A stretch of DNA of 49,121 nucleotides, from positions 1 to 49,121 of the forward strand of contig NZ_CANLZC010000034.1 in the NCBI RefSeq assembly GCF_947495455.1, given 5' to 3'. This document shows, piece by piece, positions 42,383 through 49,121 of the stretch (positions are counted from its first letter, which is position 1; each line of letters begins with the position of its first letter). A program made the translations under genes and the position numbers. The DNA is from an uncultured Shewanella sp. Its GTDB lineage: Bacteria > Pseudomonadota > Gammaproteobacteria > Enterobacterales > Shewanellaceae. The notes beneath the pieces were generated by a model. The model searched no databases, was not told the origin of the DNA, and worked only from the letters and a program-made list of their open reading frames with translations.

Positions 42383-43267
42383 ATGATAACCGGAAGCATT
42401 GTAGCCTTAATCACACCAATGAATAGTGATGGCTCAGTAGATTTTGCAAGCTTAGAACAACTCGTCGAATACCATATCGCCCAAGGGACTGATGCCATTG
42501 TGGCCGTCGGTACTACAGGCGAGTCAGCCACGTTACCGACCGAAGAGCACATTAACGTTGTGGCACAAGTGGTTAAATTCGCAAAGGGACGTATTCCCAT
42601 TATTGGTGGAAATGGGGCTAATTCCACCGCTGAGGCCATTGAATTAACCATAGGGCAAGCGAAAGTGGGAGTGGCAGCGATGTTAGGTGTCACACCTTAT
42701 TATAATAAGCCGTCACCGAAAGGCCTTATTGCCCATTTTAAAGCCGTGGCAGCCAGTACCGATATTCCTCAAATTTTATACAATGTACCAGGGCGAACGG
42801 CTGTGGATATGTTACCTGAAACCGTTGCCGAATTAGCAAGTGTACCCAATATTATTGGTATTAAAGAAGCCACTGGTGATGTGTCAAGAGTTGCGCGTTT
42901 ACGTGAGCTATGTGGCGCTGATTTTTTACTGTACAGTGGCGATGATGATACTGGCCGTGAATTTATCGAACTCGGCGGCAATGGGATTATTTCTGTTGCT
43001 AATAATATTGTGCCTAGACAGTTTAAAGATATGTGCGATGCACAGTTGGCAGGTGATACTCAAAAAGCCAAGATCATAGAAACCCCCTTAAAAGGAATAT
43101 TTGGCGCTTTATTTTGTGAAGCGAACCCTATTCCGGTTAAGTGGGCGACTCATCGTATGGGATTGATCCCTAACGGGACGATTCGTCTTCCTTTGACGGA
43201 ACTTTCTGATGAGCATCATGGTCTGTTAGTAGAAGAAATGAAAAAAGCCCACATAGAGGTGAATTAA
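42383..43267 (+). CDS. dapA: 4-hydroxy-tetrahydrodipicolinate synthase
   Basis: The product is 294 aa, colinear with E. coli DapA. It condenses pyruvate with aspartate semialdehyde, the first committed step to diaminopimelate and lysine. The Schiff-base lysine is K161 (GIKEATGD). The catalytic triad T44, T45 context (GTTGES), Y133 (ILYNVPGRT) and R138 are present. The gene precedes bamC with only 4 bp between, the usual pairing, so the two are cotranscribed. Confidence 0.97.
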   Translation: MITGSIVALITPMNSDGSVDFASLEQLVEYHIAQGTDAIVAVGTTGESATLPTEEHINVVAQVVKFAKGRIPIIGGNGANSTAEAIELTIGQAKVGVAAMLGVTPYYNKPSPKGLIAHFKAVAASTDIPQILYNVPGRTAVDMLPETVAELASVPNIIGIKEATGDVSRVARLRELCGADFLLYSGDDDTGREFIELGGNGIISVANNIVPRQFKDMCDAQLAGDTQKAKIIETPLKGIFGALFCEANPIPVKWATHRMGLIPNGTIRLPLTELSDEHHGLLVEEMKKAHIEVN

Positions 43268-43271
43268 TATA

Positions 43272-44372
43272 ATGCTAAAGCAAGTCACACCACTGATCCT
43301 GATTGTAGCTGTTTCAGCTTGCAGTACGTCCATGGAACGAAGACAAGCCAATGGTGCTGAGAAATATGCCAATGCAAAGGTAACGCCTGATCTGACGATC
43401 CCTGAAGGACTATTAACCCCTAAATACAGTTTAGAATATGACATTCCTGCTATTGGGAGTCAGGCCGATCCGAAATTGATTGGTCCCGCTTTAGATATTC
43501 GTCCGCCGCTTCAAGTTTTGCCTATGGCAGAAGGAACGCGGGTTGAAGAAGGCAGTGATAATATCAAAGTCATTGTTGAAAGCATAGGTATTGATATTGA
43601 TCTGAAACAAGAATTGTTTGGCGATGTGAAAGAGTATTTGTCAAAAGCAGGTATTAAGATTTTAAAAGAAAATTTTGATGCCGGCACCCTAGAAACCGAT
43701 TGGATCACCACCAAAGAAGTGGTCGACTCCAGTATGTGGGGGGAAGATAAGGTCTTTGTTTTACGTCAACGTTATTTGTTTGATATCAATGTGAGTCCTC
43801 ATGGCCGCACGGGGTCTTTAACCATTAATTTGGCTGAGCATGAGCAAAGCTATAATGGTGAACCTCAAGATATTTTATTAACGGCAGATGATAAGCGTCG
43901 CTATACTATCGATATGCTCAATGAGGTGGTGAGTTATATTGGCATTAAACGTGATCGCGCGCTTAAAAACAAACGCTTAGAAGAAAGTCAAGGGATCACC
44001 GTTCAATTCATTAATGACAGTGGTGAAGCACCGCATTGGATAGCGGATGCCGGTTTCCAACGCGCTTGGGAGCGATTAGGGGTAGTGATCCCTGAAATGG
44101 GCTTTGATATTACGGACACAGATCCTAAGTTAGGCGTGTATTTTGTGAAAGTGGTCGATGACTCTGGTTTTTGGAGCTCCATTTGGAGTGACAGTGACAT
44201 GACCATCCCCGAAGGCGAATACAGAATCACCTTAAAAGATGTGCCGGGTGAGCCTAATAAAACGGCGATTTATTTAACGGATGCAGATGACAAGCCCGTT
44301 GCCGACAGCATTGTTAAGCAAGTCTCTTCAACTTTCACAGAATTAATGAACGAGCAACGTAAAGTGCGATAA
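43272..44372 (+). CDS. bamC: Outer membrane assembly lipoprotein BamC
   Basis: The product is 366 aa. The N-terminus MLKQVTPLILIVAVSAC is a lipoprotein signal with C17 as the acylated residue. The unstructured lasso that contacts BamD follows (RRQANGAEKYANAKVTPDLTIPEGL). Two helix-grip domains make up the rest, at about residues 100-215 and 230-345. It is a component of the BAM complex for outer-membrane protein insertion. It follows dapA as in E. coli (nlpB). The 3' terminator is strong. Confidence 0.94.
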   Translation: MLKQVTPLILIVAVSACSTSMERRQANGAEKYANAKVTPDLTIPEGLLTPKYSLEYDIPAIGSQADPKLIGPALDIRPPLQVLPMAEGTRVEEGSDNIKVIVESIGIDIDLKQELFGDVKEYLSKAGIKILKENFDAGTLETDWITTKEVVDSSMWGEDKVFVLRQRYLFDINVSPHGRTGSLTINLAEHEQSYNGEPQDILLTADDKRRYTIDMLNEVVSYIGIKRDRALKNKRLEESQGITVQFINDSGEAPHWIADAGFQRAWERLGVVIPEMGFDITDTDPKLGVYFVKVVDDSGFWSSIWSDSDMTIPEGEYRITLKDVPGEPNKTAIYLTDADDKPVADSIVKQVSSTFTELMNEQRKVR

Positions 44373-44396
44373 AGCTTTTCAATTTAACATCGATAT

Positions 44397-44429
44397 AATG
44401 CCAATCATATCCTTGATTGGCATTTTTTT
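44397..44429 (+). terminator. Intrinsic terminator after bamC
   Basis: A perfect 11-bp stem (AATGCCAATCA 44397-44407 with 44414-44424) is followed by seven T residues. Confidence 0.9.
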
Positions 44430-44584
44430 ACCTGCTTTTTTTGAACATGGACTGACAGGTTTGCGAAACAAATAAAGCTAATGGTTAAGGAATTATGCTT
44501 GAGCGGACGATTCAGCCAATTAATTACGCATTAATGCTGATTTAAACTCCCTAATAAGATAAAACTCACGTAGAATGCGCCCCC

Positions 44585-45445
44585 ATGACAGATGAAATAA
44601 TATTGACTGATTTGCACAGTCACACCACAGCGTCAGACGGGCAATTAACACCGTCTGAATTAATTGAGCGGGCAATCGAAAAAAACGTGAAGGTGTTTGC
44701 GATAACCGATCATGATACAACAGATGGGCTTGCTGAGGCTCATGCCTATAATAATGCCCATGCGACCCCTCTGACTTTGATTGATGGCGTTGAAATATCA
44801 ACCCGTTGGCATAACTTCGATATTCACATTGTGGCCTTAAAAGTGGCTGTGGATAATCCAGTATTAGTGGATTTTCTTGAAAACCAGCGTACTTTGCGCA
44901 GGGAGCGTGCCAAAGAAATCGGAGAGCGTTTGCAAAAAGCGGGCATAGAAGGCGCCTATGAAGGAGCGAAAGCCTACGCGGGGGACGCCGCTATTAGCCG
45001 AGGTCATTATGCACGTTGGCTGGCAGAGAAAGGTTATGCGACCAATACCGCCAATGTGTTCAAACGGTATTTAGCACGGGGGAAAACCGGTTATGTGCCC
45101 AATAATTGGGGAAGTATGGAGCAGGCCATTGATGTGATCCACCAAGCGGGCGGTGTCGCTGTGCTGGCTCACCCCCATGGTTATAAATTGTCTACAAAAT
45201 GGGTGAAGCGGCTCGTCAGAGACTTTAAGGGAGCGGGTGGGGACGCGATGGAAGTGGTGCTAGGTCAACAGACCATTGACGATCGCGCTCAGTTAATTGC
45301 ATTAAGTGTATTAAATAATTTATCTTGTTCCTTAGGCAGTGATTTTCACTTTCCCGGTAGCTGGATAGAATTAGGCCGTAATTTGTTTCAACCCCAAGGT
45401 GTTAATTGGGTTTGGGAATCAAAACGTTGGATGGAAGCAAAATGA
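44585..45445 (+). CDS. rnm: PHP-domain 5'-3' exoribonuclease/phosphatase, RNase AM (TrpH/YciV)
   Basis: The product is 286 aa. The PHP metal-binding motifs are visible: TDLHSHTTASDGQLTPSELI, FAITDHDTTDGLAEA, GVEIST, GGVAVLAHPHGYK and GSDFHFPGSW. YciV/TrpH was shown in E. coli to act as RNase AM, trimming the 5' ends of ribosomal RNAs, and also to hydrolyse 3',5'-nucleoside bisphosphates; transferred by homology. The gene is coupled to yciO by the ATGA overlap, the same pairing seen in E. coli next to trp genes, though no trp genes are present here. Confidence 0.92.
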   Translation: MTDEIILTDLHSHTTASDGQLTPSELIERAIEKNVKVFAITDHDTTDGLAEAHAYNNAHATPLTLIDGVEISTRWHNFDIHIVALKVAVDNPVLVDFLENQRTLRRERAKEIGERLQKAGIEGAYEGAKAYAGDAAISRGHYARWLAEKGYATNTANVFKRYLARGKTGYVPNNWGSMEQAIDVIHQAGGVAVLAHPHGYKLSTKWVKRLVRDFKGAGGDAMEVVLGQQTIDDRAQLIALSVLNNLSCSLGSDFHFPGSWIELGRNLFQPQGVNWVWESKRWMEAK

Positions 45446-46062
45446 GTCAGTTTTTTTACGTACATGAAGATAATCCTCAAACACGATTAGTCAATCAAAC
45501 TATTAATGCATTAAAAAATGGGGGAGTGATTGTTTATCCAACGGATTCAGGCTATGCATTGGGTTGTTTAATTGGTGATAAAAATGCCATGAGCCGCATT
45601 GCAAAAATTAGGCAAATTGACAACGATCATGACTTTTCTTTGATGTGTCGTGATCAATCTGAGTTGTCGACTTATGCCAGAGTGGATAATCAAGCTTATC
45701 GCTTACTTAAGCATCATACGCCAGGGGCTTATACCTTTATTTTTAAAGCCACAAAAGAAGTGCCTAAGCGGTTGCAAAGTCCTAAAAAGAAAACCATTGG
45801 GATCCGTGTGCCCGATAATGTGATTGCATTAGCTTTATTGGAAGCGCTCGATGAGCCACTGATGTCAACGAGTTTGATTTTGCCAGGGCAAGATTTTACC
45901 GAGTCCGATCCTGAGCACATTCGTGATCTGTTAGAACATCAAGTGGATGTGATTGTTCATGGTGGCTATTTAGGTGAAAAACCCACCACAGTGATTGATT
46001 TATCAGAAGGGGACATCAAGGTTATTCGAGAAGGGGCGGGAGATGTAACGCCTTTTCTTTAA
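45442..46062 (+). CDS. yciO: Sua5/YciO/YrdC family protein YciO
   Basis: The product is 206 aa, the same length as E. coli YciO. ATG 45442 overlaps the upstream stop (ATGA); the open frame extends 12 codons further upstream, unneeded. The fold is that of TsaC/Sua5 nucleotide-binding proteins: NGGVIVYPTDSGYALGC, KIRQIDNDHDFSLMC, TPGAYTFIFKATKEVP and KKKTIGIRVPDNVIA. YciO is a paralogue of the tRNA threonylcarbamoyl-AMP synthase; its own role is not settled. It is translated with rnm. Confidence 0.92.
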   Translation: MSQFFYVHEDNPQTRLVNQTINALKNGGVIVYPTDSGYALGCLIGDKNAMSRIAKIRQIDNDHDFSLMCRDQSELSTYARVDNQAYRLLKHHTPGAYTFIFKATKEVPKRLQSPKKKTIGIRVPDNVIALALLEALDEPLMSTSLILPGQDFTESDPEHIRDLLEHQVDVIVHGGYLGEKPTTVIDLSEGDIKVIREGAGDVTPFL

Positions 46063-46471
46063 TTGTCACTTTGTTGCAGGTATAATCGCGCCTTTGTAAT
46101 GGCGCACGCTTAAAACAGGAGCTAGCGCGGGGCAAGTTGAGCCAATAGCAAACAGTTTCAATAAACAGAGGGATTTTTATTTGCATTAATGGGATCCCTA
46201 GTGCATGTTTAACTTGAGCGCATGTTTAATTTGAGCGCATGTTTAACTTGAGTGCATGTTTAACTTGAGTGCATGTTTAACTTGAGTGCATGTTTAACTT
46301 GAGCGCATGTTTAATTTGAGTGCATGTTTAACTTGAATGCATGTTTAACTTGAGCGCGCGCAGATAATGATCCCTTTATCATCAAATTGGGTTGTGAGCT
46401 AAAGGCGGTCTGTCTTGTTTGTCTCAACAAACTAATGAGTAAGATAGAGATTTAACTAAGAGGATAAACGG
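46063..46471. other. Gene-free stretch between yciO and scpA
   Basis: A TATAAT hexamer (46081-46086) and a small hairpin GCGCC/GGCGC (46088-46092 with 46101-46105) follow yciO. The stretch is then dominated by the 17-bp tandem repeat at 46203-46355. An AGAGG ribosome site precedes scpA. No protein gene was seen. Confidence 0.5.
46203..46355. repeat. Nine-unit 17-bp tandem repeat upstream of scpA
   Basis: Nine complete 17-bp units of GCATGTTTAACTTGAGY run without interruption. Units differ only at a few positions (C or T at the last base, AAC or AAT, and one GAAT). Every unit contains an ATG; because 17 is not a multiple of three, each opens a 9-codon frame that ends at TGA in the next unit (MFNLSACLT or MFNLSACLI). 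Confidence 0.95.
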
Positions 46472-47260
46472 ATGGAAGGGCATCAAGACTCCACCCCCTT
46501 AGCCGTGATCCAAGGCGAGCCAATGAAGGCTTTTCCCAAAGATCTTTTTATTCCTCCAGAAGCGTTGGAAGTCTTTTTAGAGTCTTTTGAAGGGCCATTG
46601 GATTTATTGCTGTACTTGATCCGTAAGCAAAAGCTGGATGTGGTGGACTTGCCCATTCATGTGATCACGGAGCAATATTTAGAATATGTGGCCTTTTTAC
46701 AAGGCAGCAAGGTGGAGTTGGCAGCAGATTACTTAGTCATGGCGGCGACTTTGGCTGAAATTAAATCGCGGTTATTACTGCCCAAGCCGGATCTGGGCGA
46801 GGAGGAAGAAGAGGATCCTCGTTTGCAATTAATTCGGCAGCTAAAGGCCTATGAAGTGATTAAAGAAGCGCAAATGCAATTGGATAACTTGCCGCGATTA
46901 GAGCGGGATTTTTTTCAGGCAAGGGCAACTCCTGCTGATAATATTCAGCCAGAATTATTGCCCCCTGAGGTCTCGTTAAGTGATTTGGCAAGGGCATTTT
47001 CGCAGATTTTGAAACGGGTGGAAGCCCATGTTCATCATCATATAGAACGTGAGGTTTTATCGACACGTGAGCGAATGACACAAATTTTAGCCAAGCTCAA
47101 AGGGCAAGACTATTTACCTTTTGAGGCATTATTTGATATCACTGAAGGACGCAGTGGTGTGGTGGTGAGCTTTTTGGCCCTGATGGAACTCATTAAGGAG
47201 TTACTGGTTGAGTTGATCCAAACGGATCCTTTCTCAAACATACATGTAAAGGCTTATTAA
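46472..47260 (+). CDS. scpA: Segregation and condensation protein A
   Basis: The product is 262 aa. ScpA is the kleisin that bridges the SMC heads. The N-terminal helical domain (FLESFEGPLDLLLYLIRKQKLDVVDLPIHVITEQYLEYV), the acidic middle (DLGEEEEEDPRLQLIRQLKAYEVIKEA) and a C-terminal winged helix (EALFDITEGRSGVVVSFLALMELIKELLVEL) are in the usual order. An N-terminal extension of about 25 residues (MEGHQDSTPLAVIQ ...) precedes the conserved part. The stop codon is followed directly, in the same frame, by the TTG start of scpB. It works with smc at 5.5-8.9 kb. Confidence 0.95.
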   Translation: MEGHQDSTPLAVIQGEPMKAFPKDLFIPPEALEVFLESFEGPLDLLLYLIRKQKLDVVDLPIHVITEQYLEYVAFLQGSKVELAADYLVMAATLAEIKSRLLLPKPDLGEEEEEDPRLQLIRQLKAYEVIKEAQMQLDNLPRLERDFFQARATPADNIQPELLPPEVSLSDLARAFSQILKRVEAHVHHHIEREVLSTRERMTQILAKLKGQDYLPFEALFDITEGRSGVVVSFLALMELIKELLVELIQTDPFSNIHVKAY

Positions 47261-47836
47261 TTGTCAACGATAAATGAACAACAGCTCAAACAGCTAATAG
47301 AAGCAAGCTTGTTTGTATTGGCAAAACCTATGACGATCAGCGGGTTAAAATCTGGAGTACTAGCGTCACTCTCGGTATCGCGAGCTGATATTCAAAGGGC
47401 GATTGAGCAATTGCAACAAGATTATGAGGGGCGAGGCGTACAGTTGGTGAAAGTGGCAAATGGCTATCGGTTTCAAACCTTAACCGAATTAAGTCCATTG
47501 TTACAGCCACTTTGGCAAGAAAAATCACCTAAGTATTCACGTGCCACATTAGAAACCTTGGCTGTGATCGCCTATCGGCAACCTGTGACTCGTGGTGACA
47601 TTGAGCGAGTTCGAGGGGTGGCGGTGAGCAGCCAAATCATCAAAACATTACAAGACAGAAATTGGATTAAAACCGTGGGCCATAAAGAAGTGGCGGGCAG
47701 ACCCGCTTTATATGCCACCACGGCCGATTTTCTAGGGTACTTTGGCTTAGAGAGTATAACGGCCTTACCGCTGTTAACGGATCCTGAGTCGTTAGCGGGC
47801 CTGTTTTCCAATGAGGAAATGGCGCCAGAACATTGA
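47261..47836 (+). CDS. scpB: Segregation and condensation protein B
   Basis: The product is 191 aa. It starts with TTG immediately after the scpA TAA, in the same reading frame. The N-terminus STINEQQLKQLIEASLFVLAKPM matches the family from the first residue, so a downstream start is not likely. Two winged helices are visible (about residues 6-80 and 85-165, including YSRATLETLAVIAYRQPVTRGDIERVRGVAVSSQIIKTL). ScpB dimers stabilise the SMC-ScpA complex. AAAGG eight bases before the TTG lies inside scpA. rluB follows after 25 bp. Confidence 0.95.
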   Translation: MSTINEQQLKQLIEASLFVLAKPMTISGLKSGVLASLSVSRADIQRAIEQLQQDYEGRGVQLVKVANGYRFQTLTELSPLLQPLWQEKSPKYSRATLETLAVIAYRQPVTRGDIERVRGVAVSSQIIKTLQDRNWIKTVGHKEVAGRPALYATTADFLGYFGLESITALPLLTDPESLAGLFSNEEMAPEH

Positions 47837-47861
47837 AAAGAAAAAATAGAAGAGTCTACTA

Positions 47862-48728
47862 ATGAGTGAAAAATTGCAGAAAGTCTTGGCCCGTGCAGGC
47901 CATGGCTCCCGTCGTGAGATGGAGGCATGGATTGCTGCAGGTCGAGTTAGTATTGACGGTGAAATTGCAAAATTAGGCGATCGCGTCGAATCTGATGTCA
48001 AGGTGCGCATTGATGGTCGTGCGGTGTCAATTAAAGCTGAAGAAGATGTGGTATGCCGCGTCATTGCTTATCATAAACCGGAAGGTGAGATCTGTAGCCG
48101 TAAAGATCCTGAAGGGCGTCCAACGGTGTTTGATCGTCTGCCTCGCACTAAAGATTCACGTTGGGTGGCAGTGGGGCGTTTGGACATTAATACTTCAGGA
48201 TTATTGTTATTTACCTCTGATGGCGAGCTGGCCAATCGACTCATGCACCCTTCTAACGAAGTAGAGCGTGAGTACGCGGTGCGCACCTTTGGTGAAGTCA
48301 CCGATGCTTGTATTCAGCGCCTGCGAAAAGGGGTGATCTTAGAAGATGGTCCCGCCAGCTTTGATAAAGTTAAACCTGCTGGTGGCGAAGGCATGAATAA
48401 ATGGTGGCACGTTTCTCTTGCTGAAGGGCGTAATCGTGAAGTTCGCCGTCTGTGGGAATCACAAGAAGTGCAAGTGAGCCGTTTGATCCGTATTCGTTAT
48501 GGCAATATTGAATTGCCTAAGTCATTGCCTCGTGGTGGCTGGATTGAGCTGCCCATTGAGCAAGTCAATTACTTGCGTCAAACAGCGGGCATGCAAGCTG
48601 AGACGCGCACACTTTTAGGTACCGATAAGCACAGTGTGGCCCGTAATAAAGTGCGCGGCGCAAAAATTCGTCGTGCAGTACGTAAGCACAAAGCGACGGC
48701 GAATAAGCCTGCTCGCCAAAGGAGTTGA
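47862..48728 (+). CDS. rluB: 23S rRNA pseudouridine synthase RluB
   Basis: The product is 288 aa. An S4 RNA-binding domain ([27 protein letters not shown], residues 2-60) is followed by the RsuA-type pseudouridine synthase domain with the catalytic aspartate in [44 protein letters not shown] is a second family block. A basic tail ([19 protein letters not shown]) closes the protein. RluB modifies U2605 of 23S rRNA in E. coli. scpA-scpB-rluB is a common gammaproteobacterial order. Confidence 0.95.
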   Translation: MSEKLQKVLARAGHGSRREMEAWIAAGRVSIDGEIAKLGDRVESDVKVRIDGRAVSIKAEEDVVCRVIAYHKPEGEICSRKDPEGRPTVFDRLPRTKDSRWVAVGRLDINTSGLLLFTSDGELANRLMHPSNEVEREYAVRTFGEVTDACIQRLRKGVILEDGPASFDKVKPAGGEGMNKWWHVSLAEGRNREVRRLWESQEVQVSRLIRIRYGNIELPKSLPRGGWIELPIEQVNYLRQTAGMQAETRTLLGTDKHSVARNKVRGAKIRRAVRKHKATANKPARQRS

Positions 48729-48755
48729 TACAAAATCAATAGAATTGATTTTGTA
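48729..48755. other. Perfect AT-rich hairpin touching the rluB stop
   Basis: A 12-bp perfect stem (TACAAAATCAAT 48729-48740 with 48744-48755) and 3-nt loop lies just after the rluB TGA (48726-48728) and before the true terminator. Confidence 0.5.
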
Positions 48756-48766
48756 TGATCGAACCG

Positions 48767-48792
48767 AAAGACCACATTAAGTGGTCTTTTTT
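48767..48792 (+). terminator. Intrinsic terminator after rluB
   Basis: AAAGACCAC (48767-48775) pairs with GTGGTCTTT (48781-48789), and the T run continues to 48792. Confidence 0.88.
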
Positions 48793-48927
48793 ATGGATGG
48801 CTTATTGGTACTCGCTCATTTATATGGATTTTTCTTCAAGTATTTTGCAAGTATACTCAATGATAACGTCATTTATCCGTCGTTGTCTTGGGTAGCTAAT
48901 TGAAAATCATAGCCATATTCGAGTTTA

Positions 48928-49035
48928 TTGCCTGCCGCAGGCTTTTGTGTAAATACAAAAATAACTCGCCGTGAATATGTCCCTATAGGCTCAAACGGAA
49001 ACATCCTTGTTTCCGATGGTTATTTTTATATTCAC
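48928..49035. repeat. Mosaic palindromic intergenic element
   Basis: Short inverted repeats are packed together: TTTTGT/ACAAAA (48943-48948, 48955-48960), AAAAATAAC/GTTATTTTT (48957-48965, 49019-49027), GTGAATAT/ATATTCAC (48971-48978, 49028-49035) and the hairpin CGGAAACA/TGTTTCCG (48996-49003, 49008-49015). The GCCTGCCGCAGGC start and GGAAACATCCTTGTTTCC type hairpin resemble an intergenic repeat family I recall in Shewanella. No gene was seen in 48793-49121. Confidence 0.5.
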
Positions 49036-49044
49036 ACTGGTTTA

Positions 49045-49121
49045 AAAAGCGAAAAGCGAAAAGCGAAAAGCGAAAAGCGAAAAGCGAAAAGCGAAAAGCG
49101 AAAAGCGAAAAGCGAAAAGCG
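49045..49121. repeat. 7-bp microsatellite, at least 11 units, cut by the window end
   Basis: AAAAGCG is repeated exactly 11 times without interruption to the last base of the window, so the true copy number is larger or unknown. A 7-bp unit changes reading frame with each gained or lost copy. Confidence 0.97.

Noticed and set aside
46203..46355. CRISPR array
   Set aside because: The 17-bp units abut directly with no spacers, and no cas genes are present.
48794..48904. A 36-codon frame after rluB
   Set aside because: It begins inside the terminator tail, has no ribosome site and resembles no known protein.

Overview
The window looks like a chromosomal segment of a Shewanella-like marine gammaproteobacterium. 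The reasons are the gene order smc-zipA-ligA and dapA-bamC, CysK and YcaO sequences very close to the gamma-proteobacterial type, an SMC-ScpAB condensin instead of MukBEF, a moderately AT-rich base composition, and mosaic palindromic intergenic elements. This is inferred from protein and motif recognition only; no database search was run. No rRNA, tRNA or CRISPR array was seen.

Layout. 1-5.3 kb: ycaO, a TetR-family regulator, cysK and cysZ (sulfur assimilation). 5.4-12.4 kb: smc, zipA and ligA (chromosome organisation, division, DNA ligation). 12.8-15.2 kb: two exported proteins of unknown role. 15.5-29.2 kb: an accessory island. It opens with a two-gene, Sec-exported RHS system: a long YD-repeat protein followed by a separate secreted protein carrying the RHS core and a glycine/alanine-rich tip, then a two-helix membrane protein that may be its immunity partner. 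Downstream is a string of orphan toxin/immunity cassettes (HNH nuclease with SUKH; haemagglutinin-type pretoxin plus ParB-like domain with a DUF7660-like protein), two REP-associated tyrosine transposases (RAYTs), a GlcG/HbpS-like gene, a partial duplicate of a zinc-ribbon gene, and five related terminator-like repeats, one after each cassette.

29.2-33.4 kb: a zf-TFIIB zinc-ribbon gene, a cyanide-insensitive-type cytochrome bd oxidase with a possible small third subunit, and a pepsin-like aspartic protease without a signal peptide. 33.5-41 kb: a large lipoprotein esterase, DUF2069, an ArsC-like protein, BepA, a TusA-like protein, a PerM-like permease and a LysE-type exporter. 41-48.7 kb: bcp-gcvR, dapA-bamC, an RNase AM-type PHP protein with yciO, then scpA-scpB-rluB. 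The right edge runs into a mosaic palindromic element and a 7-bp microsatellite of at least 11 units.

Functional links. smc and scpAB, about 38 kb apart, supply one condensin. cysK and cysZ serve cysteine synthesis. bamC and bepA serve outer-membrane protein assembly. The most unusual biology is the split RHS toxin with its repeat-punctuated cassette array, and the insertion history recorded by the duplicated zinc-ribbon gene. Other points of note are the scpA/scpB junction (one stop codon, same frame, TTG start), a 9 x 17-bp tandem repeat upstream of scpA, and extended repetitive n-regions on both RHS signal peptides.
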